Origin: Plantago major
Taxonomy: Eukaryota > Streptophyta > Magnoliopsida > Lamiales > Plantaginaceae
Reading direction: 5' to 3'
Assembly: GCA_026545765.1 (NCBI GenBank)
Contig: CM048840.1
Span: 5,181,765 to 5,245,764, forward strand
DNA: 64,000 nt
Of this stretch, positions 37,111-47,363 are shown piece by piece (within the stretch, counting starts at the first letter, position 1; every line of letters begins with the position of its first letter). The notes beneath the pieces were generated by a model. The model had not been told where the DNA came from. It saw nothing but the letters and a program-made list of their open reading frames with translations, and did no database searches. A program made the translations under genes and the position numbers.

Positions 37111-38385
37111 GGTGAATTACATTTGGACCCCCTAATAAATTTTGTAATAACATTGTAGTCCCTGACATTTCAAAAATAACATATTGGTCCAAAAATTTAT
37201 TTTCGCATTGACCGACTAAAAAAATGAATTTACATATGGAAATTAAAATAGCAAATTGCAAATCAAGCATTTCAAGTTTATAATAATTTCACAATTGACC
37301 CAAATAAAATTTACTTATTCATTTTCATCCTCTCATTCATCAAACCTTAATTTTATCAATTATTCATCTTCATCAAACCTTAATTTTATCATTCTTCATA
37401 TTCATCAAACATTTTTTATTCATCAAACTATGTTCTACATCATCAAGCAAGGATCTTTCTTCTCCTTTTTCGTTTTCAAAATTATTTCACCATTGATGGA
37501 GCTTTAAAGTCCATCAATCGAGGTTAAAAATCCATCATTGGAGCTTTTAAGATCCATCGACGGAGCCCCGATTCGGACTGAATTAGAGCCCAATTCGACT
37601 CCATTAATGGAGCTTAAAGCTCCATTGATGGAGCTGTTGAGCTCTATTTATCGGAGCTTAACAGCTCCATTTAATGGAGCTGTTGTGCTCCAATAAATGG
37701 AGCACAAACAACTTCAGTAATTAAGTTGTTTTGCTCCATTTAATGGAGCTGTTTGTGCTCCATTTAATGAGCACAAACAGCTTCACTGATGGAGCTAGTT
37801 GCAGCTCCATTGATGAGCCGTTGAAGCTCCGTGAATGGAGCTTCAAGCTCCATCAATGGAGTCAGCATTCGGGTTTGATTGGAGTCCGAATTCAAAATTT
37901 CTTGGACTATGAAAGAATGGAAAATATTGATGGAAAGATGGGGAAATAATTGATGAACGGAACCTCTAAGCATCATTTCAACCTTCATCAATGGAAGAAT
38001 GAGAAAAAATTGAATACTTTTATGAGTTTATGAAGTTAGAAAATTAATAGAGTTTGATTGCAATTTATTTTGCTTGAAGTTGTATAAAAAAATTGAATTG
38101 AGGGTTGATTTGAATTTATTATAAACTTTAACGATATAAACTGGGTATCAAATAAGTAAGAGGGTTAATTGCAATTATTTTTTGAAGATCTGAATATTAA
38201 AATAAGGAAAATTATTTTTTATATTTTGCACGTCATTTTCCGCCTGCCACAATAAGAAATTTAGGTTGACTTTTGGACCATCTCGTTATTGATTTAAGAA
38301 ACATGTCCTTATGTGTTATTGTTAAAATGTGAGGGACTACAATGATTAGCAGCACTTTATTGAGGGGAGCCAGTGTAATTTTCCC
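37111..38385. mobile_element. MULE-like non-autonomous element nested in the CACTA
   Basis: Long inverted termini: left GGTGAATTACATTTGGACCC with right (reverse complement) GGGAAAATTACACTGGCTCC. Similarity continues about 60 bases inward, through CATTGTAGTCCCT and ACATTT on both sides. A roughly 10-base imperfect target duplication flanks it (GGAGCGAGTG at 37101-37110, GGAGTGAGTA at 38386-38395). Size and duplication length fit Mutator-like elements. No transposase is seen; the core (37490-37870) is an array of GCTCCAT/ATGGAGC palindromes. Confidence 0.72.
37490..37870. repeat. Palindromic GCTCCAT/ATGGAGC array
   Basis: More than a dozen copies of TCCATTAATGGAGCT-like words, each itself a near palindrome, arranged so that almost the whole 380 bases can fold on themselves. 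It forms the core of the MULE-like insertion. Confidence 0.8.
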
Positions 38386-40299
38386 GGAGTGAGTAGTCCT
38401 TCTATGGACTTTGATATTGGTGGGAGCAGCCAGTATACGGTTCCTGAGACTCCACCGAGCTCGAGCACAGGCCAGTCACATGTCTAGGCTGACTTACCCC
38501 CTGACGGTTGCCCATTTTTAGTTTTGAAAACCGGTGCTATGTGGAAGGGGAAGCCGGTGTTGTTCTCCAACGGCCATGCACAATAAGTACATATTATGCA
38601 TTTGTAGAACATAACTTAAGACAAGTATATGCCACATACCATTGATTTAACTATATATACTAATGAATATTTGTTTCTTGTCTTTCTCATTGATAACAGT
38701 TTTTGGCCCCCTGATGCTTCCGGTAACCTGACTGACATTTTTAGGGGCAGGAGGGAGTTACCTGGCGCTGGCGGCGAGAAGTGGTCACATGTCTCGGAAG
38801 GGATGAAGGCTTTTTACTTCGATGAGTTGCGGGTAAGCTTAAATGTTACAGTGCTTTATTTGTTGTTTTAATCGTTGTGTTAATGTGCGTGGTATGTTAG
38901 CCACTAAACTTGGGTGATATGTTAGTCACCATTGTGTTAGTAAATTTTAGGACACTCTGAGTGGTATGTTAGCCACTGAACTTGGGTGATATGTTAGTCA
39001 CCATTAATGAACTTGTTCCATATGTTATCTTTAAATTGTTGTCTTCATTTACCTTGTGTAATTTCTATGTTGTGTGGAATTGTTGTAGAAAACCTACTAC
39101 ATTTCCAATGCCCTGCTTCCCCAGTTGTGGTCGGTTTTCGAGAGGCTAGGGTCAGACCTCTATAGGAAAATGGTTCATGCTGCGAAAAAATGTAGAGACA
39201 AGGGAACTAAGCCATCGTTCATAGGGGATGAGGAGTGGGCGCATTGGGTGGAGTACTAGAAGGAACCCCTTATCGTGGATCAGGTGGCAAAGAACAGAGA
39301 GGACCACCGATCGAGCCGATCGATGGTAATGCACTTCGCACACCATTATGGGTCGCGATGTGTTGTTACGGTTTACCAGATGGCGGTTAGTGTATATATT
39401 AATTACTTACTACTTTTGTTTTTTGCTTTCATTATCTGTTGTGGAAGATGATTTATATGTTTTCTGCTTTCATTTCTACCAACTTACTACTTGTTTACAT
39501 GTATGTTCTTTAGATCCAGGCTAGGGACCCCAAGACTGCGCTATATCACTTCAAGAATGCTAAGCTGAAGGACGGCATTTGGGTGGACGAGAAGTCCGAG
39601 CGTATTGCGGTACGTTTCTTTGTTAAGGTTCACATTCGTATTTCTGTATTATAAGAGATTCCTAAAATTGTATCTCATTTCGTATGCACTTTACGATTGC
39701 AGAGTGAGATCGAGAGGAGAATCGACGGTCAGGAGCTGTCGATTCAAGAGCAAAACCAGATCTTCTTTGCCATCAACCCAATGGACAACAAGGGTTGAGT
39801 GTATGGAATTGGAAGTTTGGGCCCTACATTGACGGGTCCTAGCTTCTCAGTGTCCCAAGCATCCACACGTGCTGACGTTTTCACACAGGACCAGGTTCAG
39901 GAGATGATGACTCCTTTCAAAGAGGAGTTAGCTAGAAACAAGGAAGAGATTGAGCAAACCAAGGCAGCTTACCAGCAAGTGCTTGAGAACCAGGCTCGTA
40001 TGGCTCAGCAGGTGGATGTTTTGACCCAAATGATCTTGACGACCCAACAACGACTGCCGCCTCCGGCCAATTCTTAGTTACATTGGACTTATGCTTATGT
40101 TGTTTATGTTACATATACACTATTTCATCTTTTGTACGGATATTTAGTCTTCGGCTTGGATAATTTTTATTCGTCGAATCTCTATTGTTAATTAATACAA
40201 TTTAATTGTTTCGGGTATATTATCTACGGTTATATTGTGTGCAAAACAGGTGAAATGTGAAACAGGAATTGAAATTTAAAAAAAAATTAAAAATACAGC

Positions 40300-40650
40300 A
40301 GATTTAGCGACGGATAGGTATCCGTCGCTAAATCTGCCCGAATTTGAGCGAATTAGGGAAATGGATTAAGTGACGGATAGTTATCCGTCACTAAATCTCC
40401 ACGACTTTTAGAGACGGATTCCTAATCCGTCTCTCAAAGTCCCAACCCATTAGAGACGGGTAGGAATCCGTCTCTAATTGCGACGGAATGGTCAATGGAT
40501 TTATCCGTCGCGAATTAGGGACGGATGAGTTCGTTTGAGACGCCCGTTTTTAAGACGAGCGTCTCATCCGTCGCTAAGGGATTAGCGACGAATCGGGTGG
40601 GGGGGGGGGCTTTAGCGACGGATAAATCCGTTGCTAAAGCCCGATTTTTT
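40300..40650. repeat. Right subterminal repeats of the CACTA element
   Basis: Alternating AGCGACGGATAGGTATCCGTCGCTAAAT-like words and GAGACGGATT/AATCCGTCTC words in both orientations, just inside the right terminus. A run of G lies at 40601-40610. The first word is matched in pieces within the left-end array and in the partial CACTA at 555-870. Confidence 0.8.
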
Positions 40651-40661
40651 TTGTAGTGCAT

Positions 40662-41684
40662 GCCATCTGTTCATCACATTCAAATGCAATCCAAAATGGC
40701 CTGAGATATCACGTTTGGTGAAGTCAAAGGGTTTTACGACCCAATGATAGACCTAATATAATGAGTTACGTTTTCAAACTTGAAGGCAAAGAATATTTTT
40801 GGAAAGGGAATAGATAGGAGGTAACAAATTCTACGAATCAGTTATTATGTTTAATTTATCATCAATTTATTATTCATCTATAATTTAAGTTAATAAATTT
40901 TCTATGCATTTTGTAGTTGTGTATACTATTGAGAGAAACGTGGACTTCCACATGCACATATTTTGCGTTGGGTTGACCAACCTGATAGAAACGGGTCTGC
41001 AGATTCTATAGATAATTTCATCTGCGCTGAGATACTGGGTAAGGAACTAAATATGGAGTTGTACAAGGCCATATATGAGTATATGGTCCACGGTCGGTGC
41101 AGACCACTTAATCCGACTTCATCGTGCATGCATGATGGGAACAGATGTTCTAAGAAATTTCCAATGTCATTCAATGAGTTGTATATGGTGGAGTTTTCTT
41201 TTTCTGCGGTTATGGTGGCAGAATTTCACTCTTGCTGAGATATAAGGGTTCTTTTCAAGGAATAGATTTAGTTTGAGTGGTATTGAAGGTATGCCCAGGC
41301 CCGACAATGTAGTCATAAATGATGGTATGAATAATTTGATTGCTGAAGAAATGTCGTATGATGTTGATGAGATTCAGTCATCCGCTGCAGGTCGATGAGA
41401 CCATGTGCAGTAGGATTACACATGGAAGCGATCTAACACGATTGTTGAAGAATACAAAGCTAATCATTTGGGATGGGACACCTATGACTAATAGGTTTTG
41501 CTTTGAAGCTCTTGATCACAGTTTCAAGGATATAATGAGAGTTCCTGATGGCAGAGACTCGAACAAGCCAAGCCATTTGGTTGTTGTCTATGGTGGGAAT
41601 TTTAGACGGATATTTTCCGTTATACCAAAGTGTAGTAGGCAGGATATAGTCCACGACTCTATCTGCTCATCCAAAAAGCTTTGA
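40662..41684 (+). pseudogene. Helitron Rep/helicase remains
   Basis: Right after the CACTA border the frame reads CHLFITFKCNPKWPEISR (40664-40717), the conserved lead-in of plant Helitron Rep. GLPHAHILRWVDQP follows at about 40940-40980, the HUH rolling-circle nuclease motif, then INPTSSCM-type sequence ending CSKKFPMSFNE (to about 41176). A second block at 41436-41684 (LIIWDGTPMTNRFCFEALDH; VVVYGGNFRRIFSVIPKCSR; DIVHDSICSSKKL) is the Walker B and following motifs of a PIF1-like helicase. Most of the 1500-residue protein is missing and frames shift. The usual DEAPM of the helicase reads DGTPM. Confidence 0.8.
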
Positions 41685-41689
41685 AGTTC

Positions 41690-42740
41690 ATGGTGTGTAT
41701 TAAAGCTACAAAGAACATGCGCCTACAAATATTTTTCAACATTTAGTATTAATTGTCATATTTTTGTTATCATTTCAATATTTTAAAATTTATATTTGTG
41801 ACACCACGTTTTTATTGTAAAAATGTATTTTATATAAATTTATATTTTCCTACATTTACAAAAATTAGTAGATGTTATACTTCCTGCTTAAACGTAAATG
41901 ATATGAAGATTTTTTTATATTAACGTAAAGTTGAGTCTAAAAATTAAATAATGTAATTTATTTTGTTTGGGAAAATTGGTAAGGAAACGTTATTTTGGGA
42001 CCATTGTGCAAATTACCTTAGAAAAGATGCTTGACTTCTTCAATTTCCCAGTAACGTCTGATAGCATCTCCTTCCTACACTTTCACCATTTTCACCACTG
42101 GGGTCTTCTATCATCAGTCGGGGTGTCGCCCTGACTAACATCAGTCACTTACTTTGATCCATTGGATTTTTCATCTAACAGTCAAGATTGTTTAACCTGC
42201 TACCTGTTGTACCAAGTGTTGCTATTTGATGTTGCTACCGTTGTTCTAATTGTTGCTCTTGTCGCTCAATATCATTCTAAAATTACTTTTGCAATTTATT
42301 AATGTAGTTATACTAAATAAACTAATAAATCTACATAAAACAATTATACATTTGTTTTATTTTCTTCCAACACGTAAATCCAAAACAGGAACTATGTTTA
42401 ATAATAATTAAATTTGTGGATCATATGAACAAAGAAAGAATAACAAGAACTACAATCAAAATAGTATAGTCCACACATTACACATAGTCGCGACCTTAAT
42501 CAAGAGCCTCATCCATTAATGGCGGCCTTTAGAACTTCGGGGTCTTATTCATCCCGCTTTACTTGCTTTCACTCGACATGTGGGATTTCCGTTTCCACTC
42601 GACGCTTGTCGTTCTTTCTCAGTCTTTCTTCTAGCCAAGAATCCTTCATTCGCGATTCGGATCTCAAATGGGTTTATTTGAATAGAGATTGGATTTATGA
42701 ACATAGATTCCTTTTCCAAGTGTTGGTGTTAAGAATGGAA
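41690..42740. other. No recognised gene
   Basis: AT-rich to 42480, then a less AT-rich stretch holding a 75-codon frame at 42519-42746 (MAAFRTSGSYSSRFTCFHST...). I do not recognise that frame. It could be part of a decayed element whose border lies at 42742. Confidence 0.4.
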
Positions 42741-42741
42741 G

Positions 42742-42880
42742 TGTAGAACCCGGACTTTGATTGGGGTTGGTAAAATTGTTTTCAGAAAACTTCATTAAAA
42801 TTACAGGGACCGAACTGAGGTTTCTTAAAATTCAAAGGACTGTATTTTTGGGAATTAAGGTGACACTAAGGGCCAGCCAT
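42742..42880. repeat. Inverted-pair repeat, left copy
   Basis: TGTAGAACCCGGACTTTGATT to about GACACTAAGGGCC. It matches, in inverted orientation, the sequence at 44945-45086 (reverse complement begins TTTGGAACCCTATATCTGAT and reads through ACAGGGACTGGATTGAGG and GGGAATTAGGTGACACC). The two copies face each other about 2.1 kb apart. Confidence 0.65.
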
Positions 42881-42920
42881 ACAATTTACAGTTATTAAAT
42901 TTTCAGACGAAATAGAATCA

Positions 42921-42982
42921 ATAGTGAACCAATACGGCCCAATTGGTATGCATATAATTAGTGAACCAATACGGCCCAATTT
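42921..42982. repeat. 38-bp direct duplication
   Basis: TAGTGAACCAATACGGCCCAAT occurs twice, near 42922 and 42960. Confidence 0.8.
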
Positions 42983-43810
42983 CTAATCTTATATGTGCAA
43001 TTTGTTTGTTTATTATGCCTTTTGACTTTTTCACATTTAGGTTAATTCTCTAATTTGGTCAAAACTCAAAATCACTTCTTTTCATGATTGGATTAATTAA
43101 ATCGATTTTACCTAGATCATCTTTCTTAGTTATGAAATAAATCCAATTTAATTCATTTACTTTCAAAGTAAAACAATTTACTTAAGTCCATTATTCTACT
43201 TTAATTTAATTAGTTATTTCTATCAAATAAATTATTCCCGTCCGAGAACAAATGTCAGGCCTGACTTTCAAATTATTTTTTAAGTCGATTTTAACCAGGA
43301 AACTACATAAAAAATAATAATAAAATTATATTAACAAAATTCAGCAAGTATACTTTCATAAATAATTTTATAAAATATTTTCCGGTACAATATAAGAGGA
43401 ATTTATGGTTAAAGTGGACCTCGAAATTAAATTACTTAAAAGTCTAACACGACTTGACTCATTAAATTTCGTTCGTCCATCATACTCATTCAATTTTAGT
43501 ATGGTGTGTAGATATGTCAAATTTTTAAGCTGGAGGTCAAGGATTTGAATCCCACTTACGCCATTTTCTCTCCTTTTTTATATTTTTTTGAAAACTTTTT
43601 TTTTAGAAAGTTTCTAGTTTAAGATAACTTATTTAGAAAATAGGCCTATTTAACATTTTCAATACACTTGAAATATATACAAATTCAATACAACCGAAAC
43701 TATTTTAGTAAATTTCGAGTTTGATGTGCTAATAATATATCTTTCTCGGAGCAAGTTTGATATTCCCTTCAGACTCTAATTAAGTTAGATAAAAATTGTA
43801 TTGGCTAAAA

Positions 43811-44054
43811 AAGCAAGTCTCCTAAAAGACTGTCTCTAGATAATTTATCTAGAGACGAACCTATATTGTCAAGCAAATCACCGATGTTATTAATCAAAAC
43901 GTCTATGTTTCAACATTTATGTTTTTTTTCATATTACAAAAGACTCATTTCGTTAACAACATAGACATTTTGATTAATAACATGGATGATTTTTTTGATA
44001 AGATAGTCGTCTTCAGATAATTTATCTAGTGACTGTCTCTCATGAGACTTTGTG
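43811..44054. mobile_element. Foldback MITE, MULE-like
   Basis: Nearly the whole 244 bp is a long inverted repeat: the left arm (AAGTCTCCTAAAAGACTGTC, CTAGATAATTTATCTAGAGA, TGTTATTAATCAAAACGTCT) is mirrored on the right for about 95 bases. A 9-base flanking repeat, TGGCTAAAA (43802-43810) and TGGCTAGAA (44055-44063), fits a Mutator-type duplication. A related fragment lies near 48370-48400. Confidence 0.65.
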
Positions 44055-44063
44055 TGGCTAGAA

Positions 44064-44940
44064 CTCGTACTTTAACTTAAATTACGTACCTAGCTAATTG
44101 CACGACACTGGTAGTTGTCCACTACTTATTCATTCAGTAATACACAATCAATTAATTCAAATTAAATTTATTGTAATTTAAGTCTAATTTAGATATATAT
44201 TACAATTTTGTCTTATTTAACTTAAATAAAGCACGTAATTGCACGATTACAAATATATTCATTCACTAATACACGATCAATTAAGTCAATTTAAATTTAC
44301 AGTACTTAATTAATTATTACTATAACGTTAGAACATGCTACGCGTGTTATTGTGGCATCTACTTACAAATCATTGATGAAATATATGATTGTAAGTAATA
44401 TCGTTGTTTCTGATAATGAATAGCCCTTTTTCGAGTTGAATTAGAGTTTAGGTCAGTGCGAATTGATCTGTTTTAATTTAATTGGAGATGGAGAAGAAAG
44501 ATTGGTTATCCTTGTTTTTTTACGATGAATTGATTTGGTTAGAGTTGAATTAAGGCTTGAAATTTAATTGGAGAAGACATATTGAATTTTTTTTAATGAT
44601 AAATTGATTTTGTTGAAGTTGTATTAGAGCTTGTAATTTAATTGAATGAAACATATTGTCTTTTGTAACTAAAGTCTAATTTACATAGTTATTACAAATG
44701 AGTCCAATTTAATTTATATATATATATATATATATATACTGTGTAATAATTAGATAAAATATAATATTTGTAATTAATTAAAGCAAGAAAGTGCTTTGGG
44801 AAAAAATGAAAAGGAAATCCAAAAATGAAAAAAGCAAAACGATTGTTCAACCACAACTGATGCGGAAGCCAACTGGGCTACAATACTTTCGCAGATTTGG
44901 AAGATCAGTTACATTAATCATTAGAAATTAGAAAACTAAT
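44064..44940. other. Intergenic DNA, nothing recognised
   Basis: AT-rich, with a short (TA)n at 44718-44740. Words such as GAATTGATTTGGTTAGAGTTGAATTA recur loosely at 44460-44650. Confidence 0.45.
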
Positions 44941-44944
44941 TTAA

Positions 44945-45086
44945 ATTGCAACGATGGTCCCAGGTGTCACCTAATTCCCAGAAGGCAGTACTTTGAGTTT
45001 CCAAAAACCTCAATCCAGTCCCTGTAACTTCAACCAATTTTTCCAAAGACAATTTTACGTTCCTAAATCAGATATAGGGTTCCAAA
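44945..45086. repeat. Inverted-pair repeat, right copy
   Basis: Partner of 42742-42880 in opposite orientation; see that entry. Together they could be long inverted termini of one element or two separately inserted fragments of the same repeat. Confidence 0.65.
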
Positions 45087-45599
45087 CTCCCTTCGTAATA
45101 TCAAAACATGTAAAGATCGAATCTCCCCCATAAATTAAATTCTAAAACGACTAGGTTTTCGTCTTTCTTCCTCTCCTTAAGAGTCTTTAAAATTGAAAAT
45201 GCGAATGAACGACATTCTCCGTTCATTTGGCGACTGCTCCAACTCGTAGGGATAAGAGCCGGTAGTAGCAGGCTAGCAGCGGCAGGCGAGATGTGGTTGT
45301 GGACTGGTGGGCAAGTAACGAGACTCAAAGTCACCATTTTTAAATGTTAATTGAATTTTAAATATATTTATTAAAGTGAAAGTTATAATTCTAAATATAG
45401 TAGTAACAATTAGCATGTTACAGCCACATAGAGCAATGACATGTGTCGCTTGTCGACAACCCAACTGATAATAATCAGGGCGACATGTCGACTGACAGTA
45501 GAAAATCTGCAGTAACCTTTACCATTTCAACTTCATCATTCTAGAACCAAAATTGATAAGATTGATGACGGATTGATCGACCCAAGCAGGGGCTGTAAA

Positions 45600-47363
45600 G
45601 ATTTTCCTATCTCCAATTTAATTAGGCCTCATATCGATCAGATTTGCCAGCTCAACATATTGAATCCAGCAACAAAGTTGATCCGATTGAGAGACAGGTG
45701 TGAGAATTCCCTTTCACTTATCTTTGTCCTGTAATTGAGCTTGCAACACGCAGTTGCTTCCATCCTCTATATAAAGACCAATTTCCAGCCTTGATTCACA
45801 AACCCAACAATTCAATCAAAGTTACATAGTAAGCCGTAGAAGAAATCCGAGCTTGGTCCGAGAAACGGGTATCCAGAGAATTTGTTTGTCCATTTATAAA
45901 GGCTGGATTTTATGGTCCCAAGTTGGATGAACGAACTTAGTTAGTTTCATGGTGTCATAAAGGCCATGATATTGATGTACAACACATTACAAGAAAGGTG
46001 AGGGTTCATATCTCTTCTCTTGATTCCTTGCCCAATGAATATGTCAATGATTTGTTCTTATTGCACTTGCTTAATCATTCCATACCTTCTTTTGGACTCC
46101 GCATCTTGAAAATTCTATTTTCAGGACTTCACTTGTATCTCTTTTCGTACATTCTATACTAAACTATTTCTTGAACTTGTTTATTGTCTTGGTTCCTTTC
46201 TATGCTCATTTGAGTTTGACCTCATTCTCTTTTCTTGCACCTGAGTTGATATTGCCAGCCATTATTCTCCTAAACTCCTCTTATTATCTTGAATCTCACC
46301 AATTTCGCCTGAAAACTTGTATTCATTCCATGTCTCGCATTTCAGATGTTGTCAATTGAATCCTTCTTTTGAACCGACTCACTTGTCTTGTCTTTCGGAA
46401 CATAAATCGAGTCTCATCTTGTATCTATATGGTATTGGCTTTCTGTCACAACCACTTGACCGTGCTCTATTACTCTTAGCCTTGTCTTTCATCTCTTGCT
46501 CGTGCTTGTTCTCTTGTTGATATTGTGAAACTTACCTGGATAATGGGAATTCGTGTTTCCCTAATACTTGTGCTCGTCTTGAACCTGTGGGCCCTAGGAT
46601 TGCAACATGTAACTACCGAGCAGAACGGACTGACGGTTTAAGGTTACTATGTTCATATCCTACCATTTGGATGTATAAAGTAGTCAGGAGGTGGCTGCAA
46701 TATACGATCCAATCAACATGTACCTAGTCATGTTGCCGTGTTTCGAGGTAGCTCCTCGCCTGGGAGTATAAGGTAGTACATTGGTATCTGTTATGGTGTT
46801 GGTTGGTATCTGTTTCTCATGTTTCTTGTATCCGACCTGTAAATCCTCGAACTCCATGTCTCAACTTTCATTTCAAATGTTATCGTGTATTGATCTTGTT
46901 ATATTTTAGGTTTTTCTACACCTGTCGTTAATTCTCCTGATCTTGTTATTCACTGGGCTGATTATTTACCCTCACTAAGTCCTCTAAGACTTACCCTCGT
47001 TTGTTTCCTTTCCGCAGTAACCAAGTGAATCATGCGGCATGGATATTGTATATAGCGGGACTTCTTGATTGAAGTGGACTCATCTTGTTCTTGTGGAAAA
47101 TTCATGTATATTAAAGTGTAATCACTAACCCGACTCCGTTATGTGGAGTACTCTTAATGACTTGATTTGTATTTGAGATCGAATTAGATTTGTACACTCT
47201 TTTATATAAGTTTTTGGAATAAAAGTCATTTGAATTCTTCATCGTTTTGTTTAGATATTGCCTAGCCGTTCTTGTAATATTCAGGAAGATAGAACTTGAA
47301 AGATTATTACATGCGGGTGGCTATCCGACTAGGAGTAGGCAGCTCCCGATCGGGGGCGCTACA
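45600..47363 (+). mobile_element. Possible Ty3/gypsy (Tekay/Del-like) LTR remains
   Basis: No coding. Holds a clear promoter-like CTCTATATAAAGACC (45766-45780), then CT-rich leader sequence, a CTCACTAAGTCCTCTAAGAC-type tract at 46972-46991 and an end GATCGGGGGCGCTACA (47348-47363). These remind me of long Tekay/Del-type LTRs, from memory only. No primer site, polypurine tract, partner LTR or target duplication was found, so a solo or truncated LTR is the best guess. Confidence 0.35.

Larger units (their letters stand above)
37016..40077 (+). pseudogene. Second CACTA gene, Transposase_24 (TNP1) type, decayed
   Basis: Starts MSRHRRPTYRPPASSEIPGG in an exon cut at 37110 by the MULE-like insertion and resuming after 38395. 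Later exon-like blocks: about 38700-38832 (FWPPDASGNLTDIFRGRREL; WSHVSEGMKAFYFDELR), 39090-39386 (LLPQLWSVFERLGSDLYRKM; SFIGDEEWAHWVEY), 39514-39609 (IQARDPKTALYHFKNAKLKD) and 39703-40077, which ends in a Glu/Gln-rich coiled coil (EEIEQTKAAYQQVLENQARM). This is the usual plant Ptta/En/Spm Transposase_24 arrangement. Several stops (for example TAG after VEY near 39258 and TGA near 39797) show decay. Function in the family: binding of subterminal repeats. Confidence 0.82.
32301..40658 (+). mobile_element. CACTA (En/Spm) transposon, full length but decayed
   Basis: Left terminus CACTACAAGAAAACTGTC, right terminus the reverse complement of CACTACAAAAAAAATCGG, with the 3-base target duplication CAT on each side (32298-32300, 40659-40661); 8358 bp. 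Both ends carry AGCGACGGAT-type subterminal repeats. Inside are a TNP2/TnpD-type transposase region (33360-36860) and a second, Transposase_24-like (TNP1 type) gene (37016-40077), both + strand, the standard plant CACTA layout. Frameshifts and stops make it non-autonomous now. A MULE-like element has inserted at 37111-38385. It abuts Helitron sequence on its right. Confidence 0.92.

Noticed and set aside
42519-42746. 75-codon frame MAAFRTSGSYSS...
   Set aside because: Looks coding-like by composition, but I could not tie it to any host, plastid or mobile-element family, and it has no exons on either side; left as unrecognised.
43520-43560. tRNA-like B-box sequence (GGTCAAGGATTTGAATCCCAC)
   Set aside because: No A box at the right distance and no cloverleaf; at most the tail of a tRNA-derived SINE, not a tRNA gene.
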